14,721 nucleotides of DNA, taken from contig PMHI01000416.1 in assembly GCA_003156615.1 (NCBI GenBank), positions 4,396 to 19,116 on the forward strand, given 5' to 3'. Shown one piece after another: positions 6,521-14,393 of this stretch (positions are counted from its first letter, which is position 1; each line of letters begins with the position of its first letter). The notes under the pieces were generated by a model that was not told the origin of the DNA, did not search any database, and was given only the letters and a program-made list of their open reading frames with translations. Both the position numbers and the translations under genes were made by a program. This DNA is from Acidobacteriaceae bacterium (GTDB lineage Bacteria; Acidobacteriota; Terriglobia; Terriglobales; SbA1).

Positions 6521-9500
6521 TTCGCGGCCTCATCGATTTTGCGCTTCGTCAGCGCATCCTGGTGCTGAGCGTGGCGCTGATTGTGTTCATCTGGGGCATC
6601 ATCTCTTTTCATAACCTCCCGATCGAAGCCTATCCCGATGTCGCTGACACCTACACGCAGATCATCAGCCAATGGCCGGGGCATGCCGCCGAAGAAGTGG
6701 AGCAGCAAATTACGGTGCCTCTCGAAGTACAGTTGAATGGCGTGCCGCACATGACGCATCTGCGGTCTGTGTCGTTGGCGGGGTTGTCGGTGATCACCAT
6801 CATTTACGACGACGAGATCAGTACATTTACCGCGCGCCAGGAAGTACTTGATCGCCTGGCGCAGGCGACGACACCCGCCGGGGTAAATCCAGGATTGGGC
6901 CCCGATTACAGTCCCACCGGCCAAATCATGTTCTACACACTCAAGAGCACCAATCCGAGGTATGACGTGATGGAGCTCAAGACGCTGCAGGACTGGAATG
7001 TGCTGAACCAGTTGAAATCGGTGCCCAACATTGTCGAGGTTAACATTTTCGGTGGGCCCACGCGGGAATACCAGGTCCAGCTCGATCCCGGCAAACTGGT
7101 TTCCTACGGTCTTTCCATAGGTCAGGTCGAGCAGGCGCTGACCAACAACAATCTCAATGCAGGCGGGGGTTTCATCGAGAGGGGAGAGCAAGCACTCAAC
7201 GTACGGGCCGTCGGACTGATGGCCAACACGGACGATGTTGGCGCGACAGTCGTCAAAGCCGTGAATGGCACGCCGGTTCGAGTGCGTGATCTAGGTGTGG
7301 TCGTCCAAGCTCCCAAGGTCAGGCTGGGACAACTCGGCAAAACCATCCGCCATGAGGACGGAACTGTCCTTAACGATGACGACGTGGTGGAAGGCATCGT
7401 GCTCCTGCGCAAAGGAGCGGAAGCGGATTCGACGCTGGAGGCGCTGCACAGGAAGATCGACGAATTGAACAATGGCCTGCTGCCTAAAGGCGTGAAGTTC
7501 GTTCCCCATCTCGACCGCAGCATATTGGTGCACCACACCACCAGAACCGTGCTGCGCAACTTGACCGACGGCGTGCTGCTGGTCAGCCTCATTCTGTTTC
7601 TTTTCCTGGGCAACGTCCGCAGCGCGCTCATCGTTGCCATCACCATCCCCTTCTCCTTGCTGTTTGCCGCTATTCTTCTGGATCTCAGCCACATCCCGGC
7701 GAATCTGCTATCGCTCGGCGCCCTCGACTTTGGCATGGTGGTAGACGGCTCGGTCGTCATGGTCGAAAACATTCTGCGTCATAGCGAGCTCGGCCGTGGG
7801 AAGAAAACATTTTTGGAAATGATTGGGACGGCCGCGCACGAGGTGCAAAGGCCAGTCTTCTTCGCACGCATCATCATCATCGTCTCCTATCTCCCTATCT
7901 TCACCTTGCAGCGCGTGGAAGGCCGCCTGTTCCGGCCTATGGCTTGGACGGTGGCCTTCGCGTTATTGGGAGCTCTGCTATTTGCGCTGCTGGTCGCGCC
8001 GGTGCTATGCACGTTCTTGTTTAAAGACGACATCCGGGAATGGCGCAATCCGGTCCTACGCTTTGTTCAGGAACGTTACGCCCGCACACTCGACTGGTGC
8101 TTCGATCATCTGAAACTCACGCTGGGTCTTGGCGCGGCGAGTGGAGCGCTGATGCTGTTCCTGTTTTTCAGCGGGGCAGTTGGTTCTGAATTTCTGCCCC
8201 ACCTGGATGAAGGCGCCGTTTGGGTCCGCGGCACGCTGGCTCCCAGCACCGGCCCGTCAGTGAGCATAGCTCTGGCTAAACAGGTTCGGCTGGTGCTTGC
8301 CAACTTTTCGGAAGTCACACACGTAGTCAGTCAGGTTGGCCGTCCCGACGATGGCAGCGATGCCAGCGGCTTCTACAACACCGAGTTTTTTGTCGATCTG
8401 CTACCACGCTCCGAATGGCGTTCTCAATTCAGAAGGAAAGAAGAGTTGATTGCCGAGATGGACAAGGAGCTGAGCAAGTTCCCCGGTGTGGACTGGAATT
8501 TTTCTCAGCCGATTTCGGACAACGTGGAAGAGGCAGTTAGTGGGGTAAAGGGCGAGCTGGCAGTCAAGCTGTTTGGCACCGACTTGAAGGTGCTGGAACA
8601 AAAAGCCATCGAGATGCAGGATGTCATGAGCAAGATTCCCGGGGTCGCAGACTTGGGAACGTTTCAGGTACGCGGTCAGCCTAATGTGAACCTGGTGGTG
8701 AATCGCGCCACCGCCGATCGTTTCGGAATCAATGTCAGTGATGTCCAGGACGCGGTAGAAACTGCAGTCGGCGGCAAGGCGGTCAGCCAGGTTCTCATCC
8801 GCGAGCAACGCTATGACCTTACCGTCCGCTATCAACCTCAATTCCGCAAGACGGTCGAAGATATTGAGAACATCCGCATTCTCGCCCCTTCGGGCGAGCG
8901 GGTGTCCCTGGGACAACTCTGCGATGTGAAACTGGAAGATGGAGCCTCCACCATCTACCGGGAAGGAAACTCCCGCTATATTGCCATCAAGTACAGCGTG
9001 CGCGGACGCGATCTGGGCAGCACGGTGCGCCAGGCGATCGAAGAAGTCCACCAGAAGGTGTCCTTCCCTGAAGGCTATCACCTGGATTGGACCGGCGAGT
9101 ACGAAAGCCAGCAGCGCGCCAATCGTCGGCTGGCGATCATCGTTCCACTCACGATCCTGCTGATGTCTTTCATTCTGTACTCGGCTTTTGATTCATGGAA
9201 GTGGGTCGCACTCATTCTCGTGGTCGTGGCTCTCTCCCCGCTGGGCGGCTTGTTCAGCCTGTTGCTGACGCACACGCACTTCTCGGTCTCGTCGGGCTTG
9301 GGATTTCTGGCACTGATCGGTGTGTCGGTCGAGATCGGCGTGATTATGGTGGAGTACATCAATCAACTTCGTACACGCGGGATGAGCCCGCGCGAAGCCG
9401 CCAAGGAAGGTGCATCCCTCCGTCTGCGGCCTATCATGATGACCATGCTGGTGGCCACACTCGGGCTTCTGCCGGCGGCCATGTCGCACGACATCGGATC

Positions 9501-9666
9501 GGACTCGCAACGCCCGTTTGCCATCGTGATTGTTGGTGGACTCATCGTGGAGCTGTTTATCAGTGTGGTGTTGTGGCCCACCTTGTATGTCTTCTGGGCG
9601 CGGCCAGGTGACAAGTTACCGCCGCCCGAGCTCGGCTTTATTGAAGAAGGGGAACACGTCGATTAG
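6517..9666 (+). CDS. RND efflux pump, heavy-metal (HME, CzcA/CusA-like) family
   Basis: The 1049-aa length is normal for an inner membrane RND antiporter. There are two halves, each with an N-terminal helix (LVLSVALIVFIWGIISF; LTLGLGAASGALMLFLFF), a large periplasmic loop and a cluster of membrane helices. Helix 4 carries GALDFGMVVDGSVVMVEN with D404, D410 and E417. The DFG...DG...EN pattern is the signature of heavy-metal RND pumps and provides the proton path; an Asp in place of the usual CusA residue before FG leans to divalent ions such as Zn, Co, Cd or Ni. In helix 10, E939 (GVSVEIGVIMVEY) lies where CusA has its membrane glutamate. The periplasmic GTLAPSTGPS and SQVGRPDDGSD segments are typical of the family. 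No frameshift or stop is present, in contrast to the genes just upstream. No metal-responsive regulator is seen nearby, so substrate remains inferred. Confidence 0.94.
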   Translation: MIRGLIDFALRQRILVLSVALIVFIWGIISFHNLPIEAYPDVADTYTQIISQWPGHAAEEVEQQITVPLEVQLNGVPHMTHLRSVSLAGLSVITIIYDDEISTFTARQEVLDRLAQATTPAGVNPGLGPDYSPTGQIMFYTLKSTNPRYDVMELKTLQDWNVLNQLKSVPNIVEVNIFGGPTREYQVQLDPGKLVSYGLSIGQVEQALTNNNLNAGGGFIERGEQALNVRAVGLMANTDDVGATVVKAVNGTPVRVRDLGVVVQAPKVRLGQLGKTIRHEDGTVLNDDDVVEGIVLLRKGAEADSTLEALHRKIDELNNGLLPKGVKFVPHLDRSILVHHTTRTVLRNLTDGVLLVSLILFLFLGNVRSALIVAITIPFSLLFAAILLDLSHIPANLLSLGALDFGMVVDGSVVMVENILRHSELGRGKKTFLEMIGTAAHEVQRPVFFARIIIIVSYLPIFTLQRVEGRLFRPMAWTVAFALLGALLFALLVAPVLCTFLFKDDIREWRNPVLRFVQERYARTLDWCFDHLKLTLGLGAASGALMLFLFFSGAVGSEFLPHLDEGAVWVRGTLAPSTGPSVSIALAKQVRLVLANFSEVTHVVSQVGRPDDGSDASGFYNTEFFVDLLPRSEWRSQFRRKEELIAEMDKELSKFPGVDWNFSQPISDNVEEAVSGVKGELAVKLFGTDLKVLEQKAIEMQDVMSKIPGVADLGTFQVRGQPNVNLVVNRATADRFGINVSDVQDAVETAVGGKAVSQVLIREQRYDLTVRYQPQFRKTVEDIENIRILAPSGERVSLGQLCDVKLEDGASTIYREGNSRYIAIKYSVRGRDLGSTVRQAIEEVHQKVSFPEGYHLDWTGEYESQQRANRRLAIIVPLTILLMSFILYSAFDSWKWVALILVVVALSPLGGLFSLLLTHTHFSVSSGLGFLALIGVSVEIGVIMVEYINQLRTRGMSPREAAKEGASLRLRPIMMTMLVATLGLLPAAMSHDIGSDSQRPFAIVIVGGLIVELFISVVLWPTLYVFWARPGDKLPPPELGFIEEGEHVD

Positions 9667-9875
9667 TGGAAACCGTTAACCGGTAGTAATCCGTCCTGGA
9701 CCACGCTGGTTTTAGAAACGGCAGGATGGAGATAGTTGGTGAAATCGGGTGTAGCGCCGCCTGAGAATTTGCTGGTGAAGCGGGCGAAATCACGACGACT
9801 AGATTCAATCCGTCAACCGTGTGTTTGGTCTGATACTTACCGTCAACTGGTGTAAGGTTTGGCTCGGTCCTGCCG
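9667..9875. other. Short noncoding gap between convergent genes
   Basis: This gap separates the pump stop from the stop of the convergent small secreted gene. The only stem followed by T residues is ACCA-CGC-TGGTTTT near 9701-9714. That stem is just four base pairs, too weak to call a terminator. Confidence 0.4.
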
Positions 9876-10393
9876 TCACTTGGCCCGAGGGATGAGCGCA
9901 AAAGAATCGAGGAAATTTACCGTGCTGGGGTACGGGGTTCCAATAGGTGAAACGACCAGCGTTTGGTAGAGAGTAGTGCGGACCATATACACGCGAGCCT
10001 TGAAATGGGCCGTATCGCTTTCCGATTGAAACTCCAGTGCGGGGTAACCTTGAAACGTGAACGATTCTTCGCTCCCGTCGAGAAGGTGGCTCTTGGAGTT
10101 CGTCAAGGCCCCGTTCTTGGCACCTTGTAACAACTTAGCCGGATCTTTCCGGCAACCTGAGAGCCGTAGTCACAGACACCGATGAAGAGTGCCGTTTGAC
10201 CCGACTCCACAGTGCAGGACCGTAATTCGAGAGTCCCCGCGTCGGTGGGGATATCGCGCTTCTGCAACTGGGGTTCACTCGGGTAACTAGCCCTGAACCC
10301 GTCGCTGGGATATTGGAACTGCGTCACGGTTTGTGCCGAGGCGATGGCCGCCGCCAGCACGACGAAGGAAACCAGAGCCCATTTGGTGCGCAT
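9876..10393 (-). pseudogene. Small secreted protein of unknown function, split by one frameshift
   Basis: From ATG 10393 (GGAG nine bases upstream) the frame encodes a signal peptide (MRTKWALVSFVVLAAAIASAQ) and a domain beginning TVTQFQYPSDGFRASYPSEPQLQKRDIPT. At 10141-10150 the reading must shift by one base in an A-run (GGAAAGAT) to continue as DPAKLLQGAKNGALTNSKSHLLDG...FQGYPALEFQSESDTAHFKARVYMV, ending in TGA at 9876. Joined, the protein would be about 172 aa. The pattern of a predicted exported domain starting with a YPSDGFRASYPSEP phrase and containing GYPALEF is one I have seen in uncharacterised bacterial proteins, but I assign no function. Codon use and spacing are clean on both sides of the shift, so this may be a recent mutation or a sequencing error rather than old decay. 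Confidence 0.75.
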
Positions 10394-10725
10394 GAAGTGT
10401 GTCTCCGTTTGAATTCATCGAATCGAGGGGGCAGTGGAACTAGTTAGCGTGCACGATCGAGCCTGTGACGTAACCATCCATCACACCTCTTGACTGCGGC
10501 TGCAGTCGAAGACTCCTACATTTGGAGTCCTGCCCCTAGTTTACTTTGGTTACGGAAGGTAACATTCCCCAACGAACGTGCGACGTGAGTGCGAGGCGCG
10601 CACAGGTCCCCGACAGGGCTACGGGCATAATGGGAAGATACAAGCCTGCGAGAAGAATTCTCCTCGCAGATTACGAGAGCGCCCGGGGACCCGATGGACC
10701 GTGCCCTCGACTAACGCCCGGCGCA
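10394..10725. other. Intergenic region holding repeat copy B and a small hairpin
   Basis: This region separates the epimerase stop from the start of the small secreted gene. It contains repeat copy B. It also contains a 6-bp perfect stem (GACTCC 10511-10516 with GGAGTC 10524-10529, loop of seven). The stem lies about 120 bases upstream of the small gene start on that gene's strand, so it could be in a promoter or leader, but no promoter boxes are clear. Confidence 0.45.
10605..10668 (-). repeat. Dispersed palindromic intergenic repeat, copy B
   Basis: The reverse complement of 10649-10668 is identical to 2516-2535, and 10632-10668 matches copy A at 34 of 37 bases. Here the palindrome is more complete: 10647-10668 is symmetric around GAATTC with two mismatched positions, so it could form a long hairpin or be a dyad protein site. 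It starts 58 bases downstream of the epimerase stop. Looser similarity (GCCCGTAGCC) extends to about 10605. Confidence 0.7.
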
Positions 10726-11850
10726 TCAGCGCGTACCGGCGCTGAACTGGAATACCGTCACGCTGTGAAACTCCTGCCCCGGCTTCAGCTCAGTCGAAGG
10801 AAAGCTGGGATGGTTCGGCGAGTCAGGAAAATGCTGCGTCTCCAGGCAAAGGGCATATCGCCGGTTATACACACGGCCTTCTTTTCCCGTGATTGATCCG
10901 TCGAGGAAGTTTCCCGTGTAGAGTTGCACTCCGGGTTCGGTCGTCAGCACCCGCAGAATCCGGCCCGTGGTCGGCTCATACACTTCGGCTGCTTCGGCCA
11001 ACTGCCCGGGCGCATGATCCAGCACGAAGTTGTGGTCGTAGCCGTGACCGAGATGCAGCTGAGGATCGTCCGCATCAATCCCCTCTCCGATGGCATGCGG
11101 CGTTCGAAAGTCGAACGGCGTGCCCCCCACGGGCTTCAGCTCTCCCGTAGGAATCAGAGTTGCATCGACAGGAGTCATGCGGGAAGCATCGATTTTCACC
11201 ACGTGCCCCAGAATGTCGCCCTTACCTTGGCCCGCCAGGTTGAAATAGGAATGATTGGTCAGATTCAGCACAGTATCCTTATCGGTGGTCGCCGAATACT
11301 CGATTCGCAAGGCTCCGCCACTCAAGGTGTAGCGCACGGTCGTAGTGAGCGTGCCCGGAAAGCCTTGATCCCCATCTTTGCTCACATAGGTAAGTTCGAC
11401 TCCATCCGGGATCTGTTTCGCCCCCCAGACCACCTTGTCGAAGCCGCGGATTCCTCCGTGAAGAGCGTTGTCGCCATCGTTCTTTGGGATGGAATAGGTC
11501 TGACCGTCAAGTGGGAAGCTGCCGTGCGCGATGCGATTCGCGTAGCGACCGATAATGCCCCCGAAATGTGCGGTCTGCGCCACGTATTTCTCGACCGAGT
11601 CGCAACCCAGCACCACATCGTCGAGCTTTCCCTTTCGATCGGGCGCGCGCAGCGAAACGATGATCCCTCCGTAGGTCATAACGCGGACTTCGACCTTGCC
11701 ATCCGCCAAGGAGTACAGATCGACTGGCGTTCCTTCCGGCGTGTGCCCAAACGCTTGCTTGTCAACATGAGTTTTCGCTGTCATGGTTGCCGTGAGCGTA
11801 ATCAGAACTGTGAAAACTGCAAACCAGCGATTGGTCTTACTTGAAAGCAT
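10726..11850 (-). CDS. galM: Exported aldose 1-epimerase (mutarotase, GalM type)
   Basis: This enzyme interconverts alpha and beta anomers of aldoses such as glucose and galactose. I choose ATG 11850 (374 aa) over an upstream in-frame ATG at 11877, because AGAGG lies four bases before it and it starts directly with a signal peptide (MLSSKTNRWFAVFTVLITLTATMTA). The protein is therefore probably periplasmic. Family residues are all present: R106 in GGIIGRYANRIAHG, H131 in NALHGG, H200 in TNHSYFNL, D272 in YDHNFVLD and the likely catalytic base E305 in TTEPGVQLYTGN. These match, in order, the Arg/His/His/Asp/Glu set known from GalM. It follows the GH3 gene by 47 bases on the same strand, and so is likely co-transcribed. 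It could act on sugars released by that enzyme. Confidence 0.93.
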   Translation of the reverse strand: MLSSKTNRWFAVFTVLITLTATMTAKTHVDKQAFGHTPEGTPVDLYSLADGKVEVRVMTYGGIIVSLRAPDRKGKLDDVVLGCDSVEKYVAQTAHFGGIIGRYANRIAHGSFPLDGQTYSIPKNDGDNALHGGIRGFDKVVWGAKQIPDGVELTYVSKDGDQGFPGTLTTTVRYTLSGGALRIEYSATTDKDTVLNLTNHSYFNLAGQGKGDILGHVVKIDASRMTPVDATLIPTGELKPVGGTPFDFRTPHAIGEGIDADDPQLHLGHGYDHNFVLDHAPGQLAEAAEVYEPTTGRILRVLTTEPGVQLYTGNFLDGSITGKEGRVYNRRYALCLETQHFPDSPNHPSFPSTELKPGQEFHSVTVFQFSAGTR

Positions 11851-11854
11851 GGTT

Positions 11855-11859
11855 CCTCT
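11855..11859 (-). promoter_or_regulatory. Ribosome binding site of the epimerase gene
   Basis: AGAGG on the minus strand lies four bases before ATG 11850, in the short gap after the GH3 gene. It decides the start, since the upstream ATG 11877 has no comparable site. Confidence 0.65.
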
Positions 11860-11897
11860 TCTCTCGATGCAGACCATCGCACCGGATTGGCGGCTTC

Positions 11898-14393
11898 CTA
11901 GCGAAGGGTCGCTTTCCCCGTGAGTTCGATCTCTGCCGCCGAATGAGCGACATATATGTCGAAATCACCCGGAGCGACTGTCCACGCGTGATTCGTGACG
12001 TCGTAATAGGAAAAGGCTCGCCGATCCAGCGTAACCTGAACGTGCCTGGTCTCGCCGGGATTGAGTTCCAGCTTTGCGAATCCCTTTAGTTCCTTCACCG
12101 GGCGCGGGACCTTCGCATGCCGGTCACCAACGTACACCTGTGCGACCTCCGAGCCGGCGCGAGTGCCGGTATTGCTCACATCGAAGGCCACCGTCACTGG
12201 CAGATCACCAGAGGCGGGCGAAACCGTCAGGTGGTTGTAGGCAAAAGTAGTGTAGGAAAGTCCATAGCCGAACGGGAATAGCGGCTTGATTCCGGACTTG
12301 TCAAAATGACGATAGCCCACGAACACGCCTTCGCTGTATTCAACCTTCTTTTCACCGTCTTTTGGGTAATAACTATCGTGGACGGCGTTGTCTTCCCAAC
12401 GTCGCTCGATCGAGATCGGCAACCTTCCCGAAGGGTTGAATTCGCCAAACAGCAGTTGTGCCAGCGCCGTGCCGCCTTCCTGACCGGGGTACCAGGCTTC
12501 GAAGAGCGCCGGGACGTGATCCACCCACGCCGCCATGTCCACGCCACCACCGGAAGTCATGACTACGACTGCGTTTTTGTTTACGGCGGCGATCTGATGA
12601 ATGAGTTCATCCTGCCCGGGAGGCAACTGGAACGTGCGGTCACCACTTTCGCCTTCATCCGAGGGGTCAAAGCCCACGGCCAGGACGACCGCATCGGCTC
12701 GGGAAGCCAATGATTTGGCCTTGGAGCTGACCAGGGTCTCGGGACGCACAATGCCGAGACTCGCAGTGGTCTTACCCCAGCCGTCGTGCACGTAGTAATC
12801 AAGTTCAACCTGGTGCGGGCCCGACCCGAGCGTCATCGAGGCCTCGCTGACGAATGCATACCAGTACTTCCAGTTATCGAACACGAGCTTCTTGTCAATA
12901 TAGAGTCTGTAGCCGCCATTTTCTCCCGGACCTTGAACGAAGACAAGGTATTCGCCTGGAGTGCTGGGAGTGAAGTAACCCGTCCAACGGATTGATATGT
13001 CGCTATCGGCGCCGTCCCCGCCCTGGGACGGTTGGAAATTCACATGTTGATCGGTACGGGTTAAGCTAGGCGTGCCGCTCAGGGTAGCGTTGGCGAAAAT
13101 TTCAGTGTTCAGCCCACTCTGCCCCCCACTTGCTCCGGTGGTGAAATCAGTGCGCCTCGCGATTTCGTCGAAGGCGGGTATCCCGCGCTCGTAGTAAACC
13201 TTTGCGCTACTTCCCAGGTAATTCACCAATCCTTCCAGGTAACTTACCGGCGTAAAAGGCTTCGCTTCGGCGCTGCCGCCGCCGGCCGGCTCGGCTGGAT
13301 AGGCATCCGGTCCGATGACTGCAATCGTTCGCACCTTTCCTTTATCGAGCGGCAGAAGATTACGGTCATTCTTGAGCAAAACCATTCCCGCGCGCGCCGC
13401 CTCTAGTGCTGCCTGTCTGCCTTCAGGATTCAGAAGGGGGATCGATACGTCGGTTTGGTCGCGATCGAGCCATCCAAACTGAATTGCCGTTCGGAGGATG
13501 CGCCGCACTTTGTCGTCGATCGTCGCCTCGCTCACTTTGCCCGCTCGAATCGCCGGCAACAACGTAGCGCGGTTCATGAATTCCCCCGATGGCATCTCCA
13601 GATCCAGACCGCCGTTTGCCGCTCCGACACCATCGTAGGTAGAATCCCAGTCCGACATCATGATCCCAGTGAAACCCCACTCCTTCTTGGCCACATCGGA
13701 ATTTAGGTTGCCGTTTTCCGTCATGTGCAGACCGTTGGTGAGGTTGTAAGAATCCATAATAGCGCCCACGTGCGCTTCCTTCACGGCGGCTTCAAACGCA
13801 GGCATGTAGATTTCGCGCATCGTGCGCTCATCGATGACGGAATTCATATTGTGGCGGTCGTATTCCTGGTTGTTACCGAGGTAGTGCTTGGCGGTTGCAC
13901 TCACGCCCTGGCTTTGCATGCCCTTGATATAGGCGACAGCAGTGCGTGCAGTCAAAAAGGGATCTTCTCCGAAGTACTCAAAATTCCGGCCGCACAGCGG
14001 AGCCCTATAAATATTGAGGCCCGGGCCCAGCATGAAGTGCACACCGCGGGCGCGGGCGTCCTCTCCAATGACCGCTCCGATTCGGTGCGCGAGTTCGGGA
14101 TCCCATGTGGCGGCGAGGCCGATCCCGCCAAACACTGTCGACGGCCCGTAGTTCCGGACTCCAACTGGCCCGTCGGCCATCTTGAGACGTGGCAACCCTA
14201 TACGCTGGTTGGCGCGGATATAAAAATCGTCGACGCCGCCGAGGATGTCGATCTTCTCTTCTAAGCTCAGTTGCTTCAGTAGAGACTCGACTTGCGCCTC
14301 CGTGGCCGCCACGGACACCTGCGCTGTCTGGCACACTGCGGGCAACACGAACAAAACAAGAAGCAGACAAATCGATCGGACCTTGCGCACCAT
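11898..14393 (-). CDS. Secreted glycoside hydrolase family 3 beta-glycosidase with PA14 insert
   Basis: From ATG 14393 the protein is 831 aa. A TTG 20 codons upstream is possible but would bury the signal peptide (MVRKVRSICLLLVLFVLPAVCQ); GGGG lies seven bases before the ATG. The N-terminal GH3 barrel (about 35-300) contains KMADGPVGVR, GRNFEYFGEDPFL, KHYLGNNQE and the nucleophile motif MMSDW, with Asp 248 the likely nucleophile. The second domain begins near AARAGMVLLKNDRNLLPL and is interrupted by a PA14-type module (about 428-550: RWTGYFTPSTPGEYLVFVQG ... YRLYIDKKLVFDNW). It resumes with DEGESGDR (about 579-586, candidate acid/base Glu) and GQEGGTALAQLLFGEFNPSGRLPIS. A fibronectin III-like domain (PVTVAFDVSNTGTRAGSEVAQVYV) closes it. 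This order matches PA14-bearing beta-glucosidases, but xylosidase or galactosidase activity is not excluded. It is first in a two-gene operon with the epimerase. Confidence 0.93.
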   Translation of the reverse strand: MVRKVRSICLLLVLFVLPAVCQTAQVSVAATEAQVESLLKQLSLEEKIDILGGVDDFYIRANQRIGLPRLKMADGPVGVRNYGPSTVFGGIGLAATWDPELAHRIGAVIGEDARARGVHFMLGPGLNIYRAPLCGRNFEYFGEDPFLTARTAVAYIKGMQSQGVSATAKHYLGNNQEYDRHNMNSVIDERTMREIYMPAFEAAVKEAHVGAIMDSYNLTNGLHMTENGNLNSDVAKKEWGFTGIMMSDWDSTYDGVGAANGGLDLEMPSGEFMNRATLLPAIRAGKVSEATIDDKVRRILRTAIQFGWLDRDQTDVSIPLLNPEGRQAALEAARAGMVLLKNDRNLLPLDKGKVRTIAVIGPDAYPAEPAGGGSAEAKPFTPVSYLEGLVNYLGSSAKVYYERGIPAFDEIARRTDFTTGASGGQSGLNTEIFANATLSGTPSLTRTDQHVNFQPSQGGDGADSDISIRWTGYFTPSTPGEYLVFVQGPGENGGYRLYIDKKLVFDNWKYWYAFVSEASMTLGSGPHQVELDYYVHDGWGKTTASLGIVRPETLVSSKAKSLASRADAVVLAVGFDPSDEGESGDRTFQLPPGQDELIHQIAAVNKNAVVVMTSGGGVDMAAWVDHVPALFEAWYPGQEGGTALAQLLFGEFNPSGRLPISIERRWEDNAVHDSYYPKDGEKKVEYSEGVFVGYRHFDKSGIKPLFPFGYGLSYTTFAYNHLTVSPASGDLPVTVAFDVSNTGTRAGSEVAQVYVGDRHAKVPRPVKELKGFAKLELNPGETRHVQVTLDRRAFSYYDVTNHAWTVAPGDFDIYVAHSAAEIELTGKATLR

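Noticed and set aside
6376..7191. 271-codon minus-strand frame opposite the RND pump
   Set aside because: It is antisense to a well-supported pump gene and has His/Arg-rich shadow composition.
9701..9714. Possible terminator ACCA-CGC-TGGTTTT after the pump gene
   Set aside because: The four-base stem is too weak and the T-run too short.
10511..10529. Possible BlaI-type operator around CCTACATTTGGAG
   Set aside because: It does not have the TACA...TGTA symmetry expected for BlaI-type sites. The 6-bp stem alone is too little, so it is mentioned only as a hairpin.
10924..11844. 306-codon plus-strand frame opposite the epimerase gene
   Set aside because: It is antisense to GalM, which has its complete catalytic residue set; no motifs appear in the shadow.
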